In this document: piece by piece, positions 41,170-50,246 of the stretch
Layout: the number at the start of each line of letters is the position of its first letter
Position numbering within the stretch: the stretch's first letter is position 1
Assembly: GCF_030705605.1 (NCBI RefSeq)
Contig: NZ_JAPCKK010000016.1
Span: 186,001 to 250,000, forward strand
Length of the DNA stretch: 64,000 nucleotides
Origin: Paenibacillus zeirhizosphaerae
GTDB taxonomy: Bacteria; Bacillota; Bacilli; Paenibacillales; Paenibacillaceae
Reading direction: 5' to 3'
The notes under the pieces: model-generated
Seen by the model: the letters and a program-made list of their open reading frames with translations, nothing else
What the model was told of the DNA's origin: nothing
Databases searched by the model: none
Made by a program: the position numbers and the translations under genes

Positions 41170-42120
41170 ATGCACCCGAATCAAGACTTGGCTGACCCTG
41201 ATATGGCATCCGTGGAAATCCGCGTTCCAAGCCGCTCAAGCAAACTCAAACGGTTATTTTATAAGGACGGAACCTGGGCTTTTCTGCTGCTGCTGCCCAA
41301 CCTGCTCGGCTTTCTTGCTTTTACGTTTCTGCCGGTCATCGCTTCATTTTTTCTAAGCTTCACATCCTGGGATATGTTGAGCCCCATACAGTGGGTCGGG
41401 ATGGAGAATTACGCCGGATTAATCCATGACGAGACCTTCATCAAGGTATTCTGGAACACCCTTTATTTTTCGGCCGTTTCCGTTCCGCTGGGTATCGTAC
41501 TGGCGCTGTTTCTGGCTGTGGCATTGGATCAGAACATTAAGTTCAAAAAATTTTACAGGGCAGCCTACTTTCTGCCGGTCATTTCCTCTATGGTGGCCGT
41601 GGCGGTGGTGTGGCAGTGGATCTACAATCCCGAATACGGAATTCTGAATTACTTCTTGGGCTTCTTTGGCATCAAGGGACCGGATTGGCTGACCAGCACG
41701 GTATGGGCTATGCCCGCAGTGATTATCACGAGCGTGTGGAAAAATATCGGGTTTAACATGCTGCTGTTTCTGGCCGGCCTGCAAGCGATATCTGAAAGCT
41801 ACTACGAAGCGGCGGACATGGACGGAGCCCGTTGGCACCACAAATTTCGTTATATTACCGTTCCGCTGCTGTCACCGACCACTTTTTTTGTGACCGTCAT
41901 GTCTGTGATCGGCTCATTCCAGGTGTTCGACACCGTGTTCCTGATGACCCAGGGCGGGCCGGCGCGTTCCACCTCCGTCATCGTGCATTACCTCTATGAG
42001 ACGGCATTTAAGTATTTTAATATGGGGTATGCAAGCGCGATGGCGTATGTTCTGTTTTTCCTGGTGCTGCTGATTACCCTGTTCCAGTTCTGGCGTCAAA
42101 AAAAATGGGGCATTTATTGA
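41170..42120 (+). CDS. ABC transporter sugar permease (MalF/AraP-like)
   Basis: A 316-residue permease with six membrane spans. The EAA loop near residue 217 reads YYEAADMDGARWHHKFRYITVPLLSP, typical of cluster-1 sugar permeases. The N-terminal cytoplasmic tail precedes FLLLLPNLLGFLAFTFLPV. It follows the binding protein gene by 78 bases and is followed by the second permease 13 bases later. It should form a heterodimer with that protein. Confidence 0.93.
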   Translation: MHPNQDLADPDMASVEIRVPSRSSKLKRLFYKDGTWAFLLLLPNLLGFLAFTFLPVIASFFLSFTSWDMLSPIQWVGMENYAGLIHDETFIKVFWNTLYFSAVSVPLGIVLALFLAVALDQNIKFKKFYRAAYFLPVISSMVAVAVVWQWIYNPEYGILNYFLGFFGIKGPDWLTSTVWAMPAVIITSVWKNIGFNMLLFLAGLQAISESYYEAADMDGARWHHKFRYITVPLLSPTTFFVTVMSVIGSFQVFDTVFLMTQGGPARSTSVIVHYLYETAFKYFNMGYASAMAYVLFFLVLLITLFQFWRQKKWGIY

Positions 42121-42133
42121 AGGAGGCTGAGCC

Positions 42134-42961
42134 GTGAAAACGAATCTGGCGCTTAAAATAACCGCACACGCCGTACTGCTTGCAGGTGCCATTACGATGA
42201 TTCTGCCTTTTCTCTGGTCTGTCAGCACCTCGCTGAAAAATATCAGTGAAGTGTTCGTGTTCCCGCCCACGCTGTTCGGGGAATCCATTCAATGGGAAAA
42301 TTATTTGCGCATATCGGACCGGTTTCCGTTCATGACCTATCTGCTGAACAGTGTTAAAATCACTGTGATCGCCGTAGTGGCCCAATTGATCACCAGCTCC
42401 ATGGCCGGGTATGTATTTGCAAGACTCAAGTTCAAATACAGGGAGCTGCTGTTTGGACTATATCTGGCTACGATGATGATTCCTGCCCAGGTGACCCTGA
42501 TTCCCAACTTTATCATCATGCGTTCGTACAATCTGGTGGATACGCATTGGGCGCTCATTCTGCCCGCGCTGGTATCCGCTTTCGGCACATTCCTGCTGCG
42601 CCAGTTTTTCCTCACGATTCCCGCCTCGCTGGAGGATGCGGCCAAAATCGACGGATGTACGCCTTTCGGGGTCTACTGGCGCATTTTCATCCCGCTTTCC
42701 AAACCGGCGATGGCTACACTTGGTGTATTCGTCTTCATGGGCATGTGGAATGATTTCCTCTCCCCGCTCGTGTACATTAACTCGCAGGACATGATGACAC
42801 TGCCGCTTGGCCTCGCCGCCATGCAGGGCATGTATTCGACAGACTGGCCCGTTCTGATGGCAGGTACTGTCATTACAATTATTCCGCTTATTGTCGTGTT
42901 CCTGCTGGCCCAGGATTTTTTCATCAAAGGTATTACGTTGTCCGGTTTGAAAGGTGAATAA
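42134..42961 (+). CDS. ABC transporter sugar permease (MalG/AraQ-like)
   Basis: A 275-residue permease with six membrane spans and the EAA loop LEDAAKIDGCTPFGVYWRIFIPLSKPA near 180. It is the second permease of the importer; AGGAGG precedes the ATG. Its stop is 43 bases before the GH127 start. Confidence 0.93.
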   Translation: MKTNLALKITAHAVLLAGAITMILPFLWSVSTSLKNISEVFVFPPTLFGESIQWENYLRISDRFPFMTYLLNSVKITVIAVVAQLITSSMAGYVFARLKFKYRELLFGLYLATMMIPAQVTLIPNFIIMRSYNLVDTHWALILPALVSAFGTFLLRQFFLTIPASLEDAAKIDGCTPFGVYWRIFIPLSKPAMATLGVFVFMGMWNDFLSPLVYINSQDMMTLPLGLAAMQGMYSTDWPVLMAGTVITIIPLIVVFLLAQDFFIKGITLSGLKGE

Positions 42962-43004
42962 AACATGTATAACGCCAAAAATTTATAATCGAAGGAGTAT
43001 GACC

Positions 43005-44969
43005 ATGAGCACAATGAACAATCAGGTACAGAAAAAGATGAATCCTTTAACCCTGCAGCAGGTGACGATCCAGGACTCCTTCTGGAGCTCACGGGAGCAA
43101 AATGTAACCGAGACAGTCGTCCCTTATCAATGGGATGCATTGAACGACAATATCCCCGGCGCGGAGCCCAGCCATACAATCGAAAACTTCCGTCTTGCCG
43201 CGGGTGAAGCACAAGGCGAATATTACGGCATGGTGTTCCAGGACAGCGACCTTGGCAAATGGCTGGAAACCGTCGGCTTCATTTTGTCCAGGGAACGGGA
43301 CCCCGAGCTGGAAAAAACGGCCGATGAGGTCATCGACCTGCTGGAAAGAGCGCAGCAGCCGGACGGGTACCTGAATACGTATTATACGGTCAAACATCCG
43401 GGAGAGCGCTGGACCAACCTGCGCGATAATCATGAGCTGTACTGTGCAGGTCATCTGATGGAAGCAGCCGTATCGTATGTTCAGGCCACCGGCAAAAGGA
43501 AATTCCTCGATATCATGGCCAGATATGCCGACTATATCGGTACGGTTTTCGGTCCGGGACCTGACCAGATGCAGGGTTACGACGGACATCCGGAAATCGA
43601 GCTGGCATTAGTGAAAATGTACGAGGCCACCGGCCAGGTTAAATATTTGGAGCTGAGCAGCTTCTTCGTCGACCAACGCGGACAGCAGCCGCATTTCTTT
43701 GATCAGGAAGCCCGGCAACATCAGGAGAATACTGCCCGCAAGCGCAATTACGATTATTTCCAGGCCCACGCTCCTGTTCGTGAGCAGCATACGGCGGAAG
43801 GCCATTCGGTGCGGGCCGTATACTTGTACAGTGCCATGGCCGATCTGGCGGTACAAAACGGGGATCAGCAACTGCTTGATGCGTGCAGACAGCTCTGGAA
43901 GGATACGACCCGCCGTAAAATGTACGTCACCGGAGGTATCGGCTCCTCTGAATATGAAGAAAGGTTCACCGTACCCTATGACCTGCCCAACGACCGTGCC
44001 TATGCGGAGACCTGCGCAGCGATCGGGCTCATGTTCTGGGCACACCGGATGCTGCAGATTGAGGCGGACCGGGAGTACGCAGACGTCATGGAGCGCGCGC
44101 TGTACAATGGTGTGTTGAGCGGCATTTCGCTGGATGGCAAAAGTTATTTTTACGTCAATCCGCTGGAGGTATGGCCGGATACAGCCAATCATCGTCACGA
44201 TATGTCGACGGTTAAGGTCACCCGCCAGCCATGGTTCGGCTGCGCCTGCTGTCCGCCGAATATCGCACGCCTGATCGCTTCGCTCGGCCAATACATCTAC
44301 TCGCAAAATGACGAGCGTAAGGAGCTATACGTGCACTTGTATATCGGCAGCAGTGCGACGGTTGATCTAGCCGACCAAGAGGTGCGCCTGATCCAGAAAA
44401 CCAATTATCCCTGGGATGCAGCGGTTGAGCTGGAGCTGGACATGGACCACGAGGCTGAATTCGGTGTTTCGCTGCGGATTCCGGGCTGGTGCAAAGAAGC
44501 CAAAATCACTGTCAACGGTAATGAAGTAACGGATGCCGTAATGAGCAACGGTTATGCCTCCCTGCACAGAACCTGGCAGCCAGGGGACCGCATCATGCTG
44601 GAAATGAGCATGCCGGTCGAGCTGGTATTTGCCCATCCGGCACTGCGGGAAAATGCGGGTAAAGCTGCCCTGCAGCGGGGACCGATCGTCTACTGCCTTG
44701 AAGAAGTGGACAACGGTGCCAACCTGCAGGATATTGAATTGGCGGTAGGCTCCAAGCTGGAAGCCGTTTACGATGATGAGCTATTCGGAGGATCGGTCGT
44801 CATTTGCGGTACGGCAACCCGGTCCGATGCTATTGCGGCAGGTTCGGATGCGCTCTATGCCACAAGCCCTGCGGCGCGGATACCAGTTCAGATCAAAGCC
44901 GTTCCGTATTATGCCTGGAGCAACAGGGAGCCGGGAGAAATGACGGTTTGGAGCCGGTACCGCTCATAG
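43005..44969 (+). CDS. Beta-L-arabinofuranosidase, GH127
   Basis: A 654-residue intracellular enzyme of the GH127 (DUF1680) family. An alpha/alpha-barrel catalytic domain spans about residues 20-420. The catalytic/zinc site is visible in FGCACCPPNIARLI (CCPPN, about residue 410), together with the conserved Glu in YAETCAAIG near 340. A beta-sandwich C-terminus follows. It releases L-arabinofuranose from beta-linked arabino-oligosaccharides. The ATG at 43005 follows AGGAG with seven bases; an upstream frame start at 42954 is inside the permease. No signal peptide is present, in line with uptake by the linked ABC importer. Confidence 0.93.
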   Translation: MSTMNNQVQKKMNPLTLQQVTIQDSFWSSREQNVTETVVPYQWDALNDNIPGAEPSHTIENFRLAAGEAQGEYYGMVFQDSDLGKWLETVGFILSRERDPELEKTADEVIDLLERAQQPDGYLNTYYTVKHPGERWTNLRDNHELYCAGHLMEAAVSYVQATGKRKFLDIMARYADYIGTVFGPGPDQMQGYDGHPEIELALVKMYEATGQVKYLELSSFFVDQRGQQPHFFDQEARQHQENTARKRNYDYFQAHAPVREQHTAEGHSVRAVYLYSAMADLAVQNGDQQLLDACRQLWKDTTRRKMYVTGGIGSSEYEERFTVPYDLPNDRAYAETCAAIGLMFWAHRMLQIEADREYADVMERALYNGVLSGISLDGKSYFYVNPLEVWPDTANHRHDMSTVKVTRQPWFGCACCPPNIARLIASLGQYIYSQNDERKELYVHLYIGSSATVDLADQEVRLIQKTNYPWDAAVELELDMDHEAEFGVSLRIPGWCKEAKITVNGNEVTDAVMSNGYASLHRTWQPGDRIMLEMSMPVELVFAHPALRENAGKAALQRGPIVYCLEEVDNGANLQDIELAVGSKLEAVYDDELFGGSVVICGTATRSDAIAAGSDALYATSPAARIPVQIKAVPYYAWSNREPGEMTVWSRYRS

Positions 44970-44988
44970 ACCAAAATGCAGGGAAAAA

Positions 44989-45028
44989 GCGGGTGTTGGA
45001 AATCGTCCACCAACACCCGCTCTTTTAA
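44989..45028 (+). terminator. Terminator of the arabino-oligosaccharide operon
   Basis: A perfect 12-bp stem, AGCGGGTGTTGG/CCAACACCCGCT, followed by CTTTTAATT. Confidence 0.9.
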
Positions 45029-45049
45029 TTGACAAGCAAATCTCCACAT

Positions 45050-45916
45050 CTAAAATGTTTCATCCGCACTCATGTTCCCCTGATCATTCATCAATTTTTG
45101 CAGTTTCTCTTCTGTTCTTGCATCCGGTGTATATATACTGCAGCGAAGATCATGTTCACCATAGACCTGAAGAGAAGTAAGCTCGAATACCATCTTCCCT
45201 GCCCTCGCATGCCTGAATTCGAGATGAACATCCGGTGCATAGCTGACCCGGCTCTGTTCCCACATCTGTTCAAAAGCCGGATGACGTTGTTTCATCTCCT
45301 CCAAAAACTGCTCATACCATTCGTCTTCAACATACTGTCCGTAGTACGAACGAAACATTGCAAGATAACCGTTAGCGAAATGCTCCCAATTCACCGCCAG
45401 ACGCTTGAATTCCCTGCGGGAGAACAGCAGAGAGATCATATTGCGCTCCTCCCAGGGAATAAGCTCAAAGTCAAGAAATACATAAGCAGCAGCGACATTC
45501 CACCCGACAATACGACAGGTGCGATCTGAAATAATCGCCGGACAATAGCGCAGCTCAGTTATGATTTTTTCCAGAGAGGGGGTCATGAGAGGCGCTGCTT
45601 GCCTTGTCGGATAAGATAATGTTGACTGCCCTGTATCCAGAGCCAGTGAAAACACATATTTTCGCTCGTCGGCCGTTAACTGGAGCGCTGCAGCTACGCA
45701 ATCCAAGACAGAAGAAGACACCTTGATATCGCGTCCCTGCTCCAGCCATGTATACCAGGTAGTGCTCACCCCTGCCAGTTGCGCCACCTCTTCCCTGCGC
45801 AGCCCTGGAGTTCTCCTTCTCATGCCTGTCGGCAACCCGGCCGCTTCGGGAGAAAGCTTGGCTCGTTGCGCCTTTAGAAAAACGGATAACGCCTGCAGTC
45901 TGGTTTGGGAATTCAT
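45050..45916 (-). CDS. MmyB-like helix-turn-helix regulator
   Basis: A 288-residue regulator: an N-terminal XRE-type helix-turn-helix (TPGLRREEVAQLAGVSTTWYTWLEQGRDI near 33-62) and a C-terminal MmyB-like ligand domain (GWNVAAAYVFLDFELIPWEERNMISLLF near 140-165, ending LQVYGEHDLRCSIYTPDA). Crystal structures of this domain contained fatty-acid-like ligands, as I recall. It is divergent from fabF, so fatty-acid sensing is an attractive guess. GAGGAG precedes the ATG; a strong promoter flanked by direct repeats lies upstream. Confidence 0.9.
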   Translation of the reverse strand: MNSQTRLQALSVFLKAQRAKLSPEAAGLPTGMRRRTPGLRREEVAQLAGVSTTWYTWLEQGRDIKVSSSVLDCVAAALQLTADERKYVFSLALDTGQSTLSYPTRQAAPLMTPSLEKIITELRYCPAIISDRTCRIVGWNVAAAYVFLDFELIPWEERNMISLLFSRREFKRLAVNWEHFANGYLAMFRSYYGQYVEDEWYEQFLEEMKQRHPAFEQMWEQSRVSYAPDVHLEFRHARAGKMVFELTSLQVYGEHDLRCSIYTPDARTEEKLQKLMNDQGNMSADETF

Positions 45917-45961
45917 TCGTATCTCCTCTTTTCAAAGCGATGGTAGGATAATCTGGTACTA

Positions 45962-45990
45962 ATTATACTAGCATAAACGATATCTTGTAA
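45962..45990 (-). promoter_or_regulatory. Promoter of the MmyB-like regulator, flanked by direct repeats
   Basis: Minus-strand TTACAA (45985-45990) and TATAAT (45962-45967), 17-base spacer. Two plus-strand TAGGATAAT repeats at 45944-45952 and 45991-45999 flank it and could be regulator-binding sites. Confidence 0.65.
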
Positions 45991-46059
45991 TAGGATAATA
46001 TTCATGACATTCTAACCCTAGCAGCAGAAATTATTCAGCTCCAAGGAGGGTTACTTTTT

Positions 46060-47304
46060 ATGGAAAAAGAAAGAGTTGTCATTACAGGTATGGGCGTCAT
46101 ATCGCCGATGGGCAATGATGTGGAGACGTTCTGGTCCCGTCTTGTGCGTGGAGAATCTGGAATTTCAAAAATAGATACTTTAGACACGTCAAGGCACAAA
46201 GTAAAAATTGCGGGCATTGTCCGGGATTTTGATCCGAACGCGCTTTTTGGAGTCAAGGAAGCGCGCAAAATGGACCGTTTTTGCCAGTTCGCTCTGGCGG
46301 CCGCAGAAGAAGCTATCCAAAATTCAGGACTTAATCTCGAGGATATCAATCAGGAACGGCTGGGAGTATACGTCGGCTCCGGGGTGGGAGGTATTCAAAG
46401 CCTGATGAACCAAGGCAGTGTTCTTGCCGAACGTGGACCGGAACGGGTGAGTCCAGTCCTCGTGCCCATGATAATCTCTAATATGGCAGCCGCCATGATC
46501 AGTATCAGATATGGTGCGCTTGGCCCCTCGCTGTCACCGGTGACAGCCTGCTCCATAGGAAATACCGCCATTGGAGAAGCTTTCTTCAATATACAAGCAG
46601 GACGTTCGGATCTCATTATTGCAGGCGGATCAGAAGCGGCCTTGACGGATATTGCTATAGCCAGCTTTGCTAATGCGACCGCCCTCTCCACCCATAACGA
46701 GGAGCCTGAGCGTGCCAGCCGTCCGTTTGATGCCAGCCGGGACGGTTTCGTCATGGCAGAAGGAGCTGGCATGCTCATTTTGGAATCCCTCACCCATGCA
46801 CAACGCAGAAACGCTACAATCCTGGCAGAGGTCATCGGTTATGGTGCCAGCTCGGATGCTTATCATATGGTAGCTACTCCACCTGACGGTCGTGGGGCAG
46901 CCCGGGCCATGGCAGCGGCATTGTCCGAGGCCGGAATTTCACCGGAGCAGGTTGATGTCGTCAGCGCCCATGCTACGAGTACTGTGATTGGTGACCGTTC
47001 GGAAACCGCAGCGCTCAAGCAATTATTCGGAGAACATGCTTACCGCATGCCGGTCACTGCGAACAAATCCATGACTGGCCATATGCTGGGCGCTTCAGGC
47101 GCTATAGAAGCGGTTGCATTGGTGAAGTCTCTTCAGGATGGCGTTATCCCGCCAACCATTAATTTAGTGACCCCCGATCCGGAATGCGATCTCGATTATG
47201 TGCCGAATCAAGCAAGGTCAGTTGATGTGAAGATCGGAATGTCCAACTCTTTCGGCTTTGGAGGGCATAATTCCGCCATTCTTATCAAAAAATATGTGTC
47301 ATAA
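46060..47304 (+). CDS. fabF: Beta-ketoacyl-ACP synthase II
   Basis: A 414-residue KAS II condensing enzyme of full length. The catalytic Cys is in VTACSIGNTAIGEA (about residue 166), and the two His in SAHATSTVIGDRSE (about 306) and SMTGHMLGASGAIEA (about 343) complete the Cys-His-His triad. It elongates acyl-ACP in fatty acid synthesis in the cytoplasm. It stands alone rather than beside fabD/fabG/acpP, so it may be an additional copy used under particular conditions, controlled by the divergent MmyB-like regulator. AAGGAGGG precedes the ATG. Confidence 0.93.
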   Translation: MEKERVVITGMGVISPMGNDVETFWSRLVRGESGISKIDTLDTSRHKVKIAGIVRDFDPNALFGVKEARKMDRFCQFALAAAEEAIQNSGLNLEDINQERLGVYVGSGVGGIQSLMNQGSVLAERGPERVSPVLVPMIISNMAAAMISIRYGALGPSLSPVTACSIGNTAIGEAFFNIQAGRSDLIIAGGSEAALTDIAIASFANATALSTHNEEPERASRPFDASRDGFVMAEGAGMLILESLTHAQRRNATILAEVIGYGASSDAYHMVATPPDGRGAARAMAAALSEAGISPEQVDVVSAHATSTVIGDRSETAALKQLFGEHAYRMPVTANKSMTGHMLGASGAIEAVALVKSLQDGVIPPTINLVTPDPECDLDYVPNQARSVDVKIGMSNSFGFGGHNSAILIKKYVS

Positions 47305-47410
47305 TATCATCCAACACTATGGCCGTCCGTCCGCAAGGTGATTCTGAGACGGCCTTTAACAATATACAATTCCACAAGCTATCTACAAATGCAGAAAGAA
47401 GGACAAGCCG

Positions 47411-48289
47411 ATGATCAACAAGTTACAACTCGCTTCTACATCTGTGCTTACCCTTATTTTTGTGGCAGGATGTGCTCAGCAACAGTCCAATCAGACTACA
47501 AGCAACGGAATAGGCAGTCAAGTTCCCAGTATTCTAACAAGCACTACCTCCCTAGTTCCTCCCGCTCACTGGTCGTATGAAGGGGACACCGGCCCGGAGC
47601 ATTGGGGCGAGCTAGAAGCAGATTATCTAGCATGCGGCAACGGCACACAACAGTCCCCCATCGATATTAAACATGCCCATCTGACAACCTCCGAAATCCT
47701 CAAACCGATAGACATTCATTATGGTAATGCGAAGGCAAGCATTCAAAACAACGGATATACCATTCAAGTCAGCTTGAAGGATAACAGCAATTATATCGTG
47801 CTGGACGGTACCAAATTTACACTGACCCAGTTTCATTTCCATCATCCGAGCGAACATCAGATTAACGGACAGAATGCGGATATGGAGCTGCATTTTGTCC
47901 ATAAGAGTGAGAATAACCGTACTGCTGTGCTTGGCATTTTGATTGAAAATGGCTCTGAACATATGGCGTTCGAAAGCTTCTGGGACAACCTTCCCACAGA
48001 CGAGACGAAAAAAACGGTTGAACTGGAAAGTGCGATTGACCTCACCTCTTTGCTGCCTGCCAATCTGCAGTCCATCCACTACAGCGGTTCTCTTACAACT
48101 CCTCCGTGCACCGAGAATGTAAGCTGGACTGTGCTCGAACACCCGATTGAGATGTCCCAAGAGCAAATTGCTAAATTCGCAGCCATATTCCCGGACAATC
48201 ATCGTCCGGTACAGCCTCTGGGAGATCGTGAAATAGACTCAGTACTTCTCAAGCTGCATACCTTTTTATCTCGACAGAAGACAGAATGA
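47411..48289 (+). CDS. Alpha-type carbonic anhydrase, lipoprotein
   Basis: A 292-residue extracytoplasmic carbonic anhydrase. A signal peptide with lipobox FVAGC puts the lipid-bound Cys near residue 21, followed by a Ser/Thr/Gln-rich linker. The alpha-CA fold starts at HWSYEGDTGPEHWGEL; zinc ligands are in QFHFHHPSEH (two His, about 140) and ELHFVH (about 159), and LTTPPCTE holds the Thr that orients bicarbonate. It interconverts CO2 and bicarbonate at the outer face. AGAAAGGA precedes the ATG. It is monocistronic. Confidence 0.93.
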   Translation: MINKLQLASTSVLTLIFVAGCAQQQSNQTTSNGIGSQVPSILTSTTSLVPPAHWSYEGDTGPEHWGELEADYLACGNGTQQSPIDIKHAHLTTSEILKPIDIHYGNAKASIQNNGYTIQVSLKDNSNYIVLDGTKFTLTQFHFHHPSEHQINGQNADMELHFVHKSENNRTAVLGILIENGSEHMAFESFWDNLPTDETKKTVELESAIDLTSLLPANLQSIHYSGSLTTPPCTENVSWTVLEHPIEMSQEQIAKFAAIFPDNHRPVQPLGDREIDSVLLKLHTFLSRQKTE

Positions 48290-48405
48290 GATACTCATAG
48301 TTGGTCAATATTTCCTCCATACCCATACATCTACTAGGGAATTTCTTATGGAATATGTGCTAATGTACACCTGTAAGACTATTAAATACCAATTTGGAAA
48401 GTGAG

Positions 48406-48888
48406 ATGGCAATGAAAAAACTAGTTACTGCTGCTCTAACGTTCTCCATGTTATTCTCTGCAGCCAGCTTTGCAGCACCGGTCCCGGCCTCGGCTCAGGA
48501 AACTTATGCAACCAACGGACATAAAATCGTCAATACGGCCAAATCCTATCAGGGTAGAGTTACATACAAGTGGGGCGTCCGCAATCCTGCTCAGTTGATC
48601 TTCGATTGCTCCTCCTTTACGCAATTTGTGTTCCAGAAGAACGGAAAAAAGATCCCTTGGGGGTCCAAAGCCCAGGCTAAATGGGGTACACCGGTTAACA
48701 GCAAGAGCAGGCTGGCCATCGGTGATCTTGTCATGTTCAGCGTGAACAAGCCCGGTCAAATTGACCATGTGGGCATTTATTCCGGAAACGGCAAATTTAT
48801 CGGTAACTCGCCGGGTGGCGGGGTTACGATTTCCAGTTTGAAAACAGGTTACTGGGCGAGCCGTTACATCACAGGCCGTCATTACTGA
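48406..48888 (+). CDS. Secreted NlpC/P60-family peptidoglycan hydrolase
   Basis: A 160-residue exported protein. A signal peptide (MKKLVTAALTFSMLFSAASFAAPVPASA) precedes an NlpC/P60 domain with the catalytic Cys in FDCSSFTQFVF, His in IDHVGIYSGNG and a polar third residue following in the FIGNSPGG segment. It cuts bonds in peptidoglycan stem peptides. No LysM, SH3 or S-layer anchor domain is present, so it is a minimal enzyme. ATGs at 48406 and 48412 are both possible; the second is slightly better spaced from AAAGTGAG. Confidence 0.9.
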   Translation: MAMKKLVTAALTFSMLFSAASFAAPVPASAQETYATNGHKIVNTAKSYQGRVTYKWGVRNPAQLIFDCSSFTQFVFQKNGKKIPWGSKAQAKWGTPVNSKSRLAIGDLVMFSVNKPGQIDHVGIYSGNGKFIGNSPGGGVTISSLKTGYWASRYITGRHY

Positions 48889-48908
48889 TAACGCTCCTAT
48901 ATTGCCGA

Positions 48909-48950
48909 GGGGATGTCCCAAAAGGTCTTTTGACCTGGGACTCCCCTTTT
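48909..48950 (+). terminator. Terminator of the NlpC/P60 gene
   Basis: Three-part stem GGGG / GTCCC / AGGTC pairing with GACCT / GGGAC / CCCC, followed by TTTT. Confidence 0.88.
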
Positions 48951-49172
48951 CATGCTCTGAGGCGCTTCGGAACGAGCCATTTTCCAATTGCTGATGCTGC
49001 CCGCTCCAGCAGTTCCTCCCTCGGGATATAATAAAAAAGAAACGTTTGCGGCAAATTTTGCTTCGTATTTCTTATATGGAACCGCTTTCCATCCAGTGAT
49101 AATATTACTTTTAAGAACACGTTTAGTAGTTATCCGTAAAGAATATTATTGATCCTAGGAGGCGTCAGCATT

Positions 49173-50102
49173 ATGGAATATATTCGGATTGAAGGAACCC
49201 ATAAATCGGTGTCACGTCTGATTAAAGGCTCCGATTATTTCACCCATGAGGACTACGACACAGCCGCACGGAATCTGGATGCTTTTCTGGAGGCCGGCGG
49301 CAATACGATTGATACGGCTTACATCTATACCGGTGGTCAAAGTGAAGAGGTCATCGGCAGATATATGAAGGAAAAGGGAAACCGCGATCAATGGGTCATT
49401 CTGACCAAAGGAGCGCACCATGATCAAAACGGACCGCGTGTACACCGCGCAGCCATTGATGCGGATTTGGCCCGCAGTCTAGAGAGGCTGCAGACACCTT
49501 CAGTGGAGCTCTACGCGCTGCACCGGGATGACCCCTCCGTACCTGTCGGTGAGATCCTTGAAGCGTTGAACCGTCATATCGAAGCCGGAACTATTGAGGC
49601 CATCGGTGCCTCCAACTGGACCTGGCAGCGTCTGCAAGAAGCGAACGAATATGCAGCAGCACACGAACTGCAAGGCTTCTCCTTCAGCAGCCCGAATCTC
49701 AGTCTGGCTAAAGCCAACGAGCCCTTCTGGTCCGGCTGTGTCTCCGCTGATCAGGAGACCTGCGATTGGCATGAACGGCAGCAGCTTCCGCTATTATCCT
49801 GGTCTTCGCAGGCCCGAGGATTTTTTACCGGACAATTCACGCCGGAACGGCGCGATAACGAGGATTTGGTGCGCGTATTTTACAGTGAGGATAACTGGGA
49901 GCGCCTCCGGCGCGCGGAACAGCTTGCTGACCAGAAAAATGCAAGCACGATTCAAATCGCCCTTGCGTACGTGCTTAATCAGCCGTTTCCAGCCTGTGCG
50001 GTCATCGGTGCCCGGACCCCGGCAGAGCTGGAATCCTGTGCCGAAGGTGCGGGGATTAAGCTGACACAGGAGGAACTGCAATGGCTGGATCTGCGAAAAT
50101 AA
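49173..50102 (+). CDS. Aldo/keto reductase
   Basis: A 309-residue TIM-barrel NADPH-dependent oxidoreductase. The catalytic residues are visible: Asp and Tyr in NTIDTAYIYTGG (about residue 45), Lys in VILTKGAHHD (about 78) and His in ELYALHRDDP (about 115). The C-terminal cofactor loop has QIALAYVLNQPFPACAVIGARTPAEL. The substrate is unknown. The start at 49173 follows AGGAGG by ten bases; an earlier in-frame start lacks a ribosome site. It is convergent with a TetR gene. Confidence 0.9.
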   Translation: MEYIRIEGTHKSVSRLIKGSDYFTHEDYDTAARNLDAFLEAGGNTIDTAYIYTGGQSEEVIGRYMKEKGNRDQWVILTKGAHHDQNGPRVHRAAIDADLARSLERLQTPSVELYALHRDDPSVPVGEILEALNRHIEAGTIEAIGASNWTWQRLQEANEYAAAHELQGFSFSSPNLSLAKANEPFWSGCVSADQETCDWHERQQLPLLSWSSQARGFFTGQFTPERRDNEDLVRVFYSEDNWERLRRAEQLADQKNASTIQIALAYVLNQPFPACAVIGARTPAELESCAEGAGIKLTQEELQWLDLRK

Positions 50103-50124
50103 AAATTTCCCGCCCATCCGGGTT

Positions 50125-50193
50125 ATCAACCGGAACGCTCTGACCACGAATGGTCGAAACCTCCTCGCCGAACAGGAAACCTGTAACATCTGC
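50125..50193 (-). pseudogene. Possible remnant of an SDR gene (C-terminal piece)
   Basis: Downstream of the TetR gene, the minus strand can be read ADVTGFLFGEEVSTIRGQ followed by SVPVD, matching the C-terminal SDR pattern V..FL...E.S.I.GQ.. VD. The frame runs into the TetR terminator above and the end of the aldo/keto reductase below, and no Rossmann half is present. If real, it is what is left of an oxidoreductase once co-transcribed with TetR. Confidence 0.4.
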
Positions 50194-50194
50194 A

Positions 50195-50224
50195 GGCAGC
50201 ATCTGCTTTTGCTCAGATGCTGCC
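50195..50224. terminator. Terminator between aldo/keto reductase and TetR genes
   Basis: A perfect 11-bp stem, GGCAGCATCTG/CAGATGCTGCC, with T6 at 50239-50244 on the plus strand. Confidence 0.7.
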
Positions 50225-50246
50225 CGGCGAGGAAGGCCTTTTTTGG

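Noticed and set aside
50101..50246. A chain of hairpins looking like a riboswitch
   Set aside because: The only strong stem is the terminator; the rest is explained by the SDR-like remnant and is on the 3' side of both genes.
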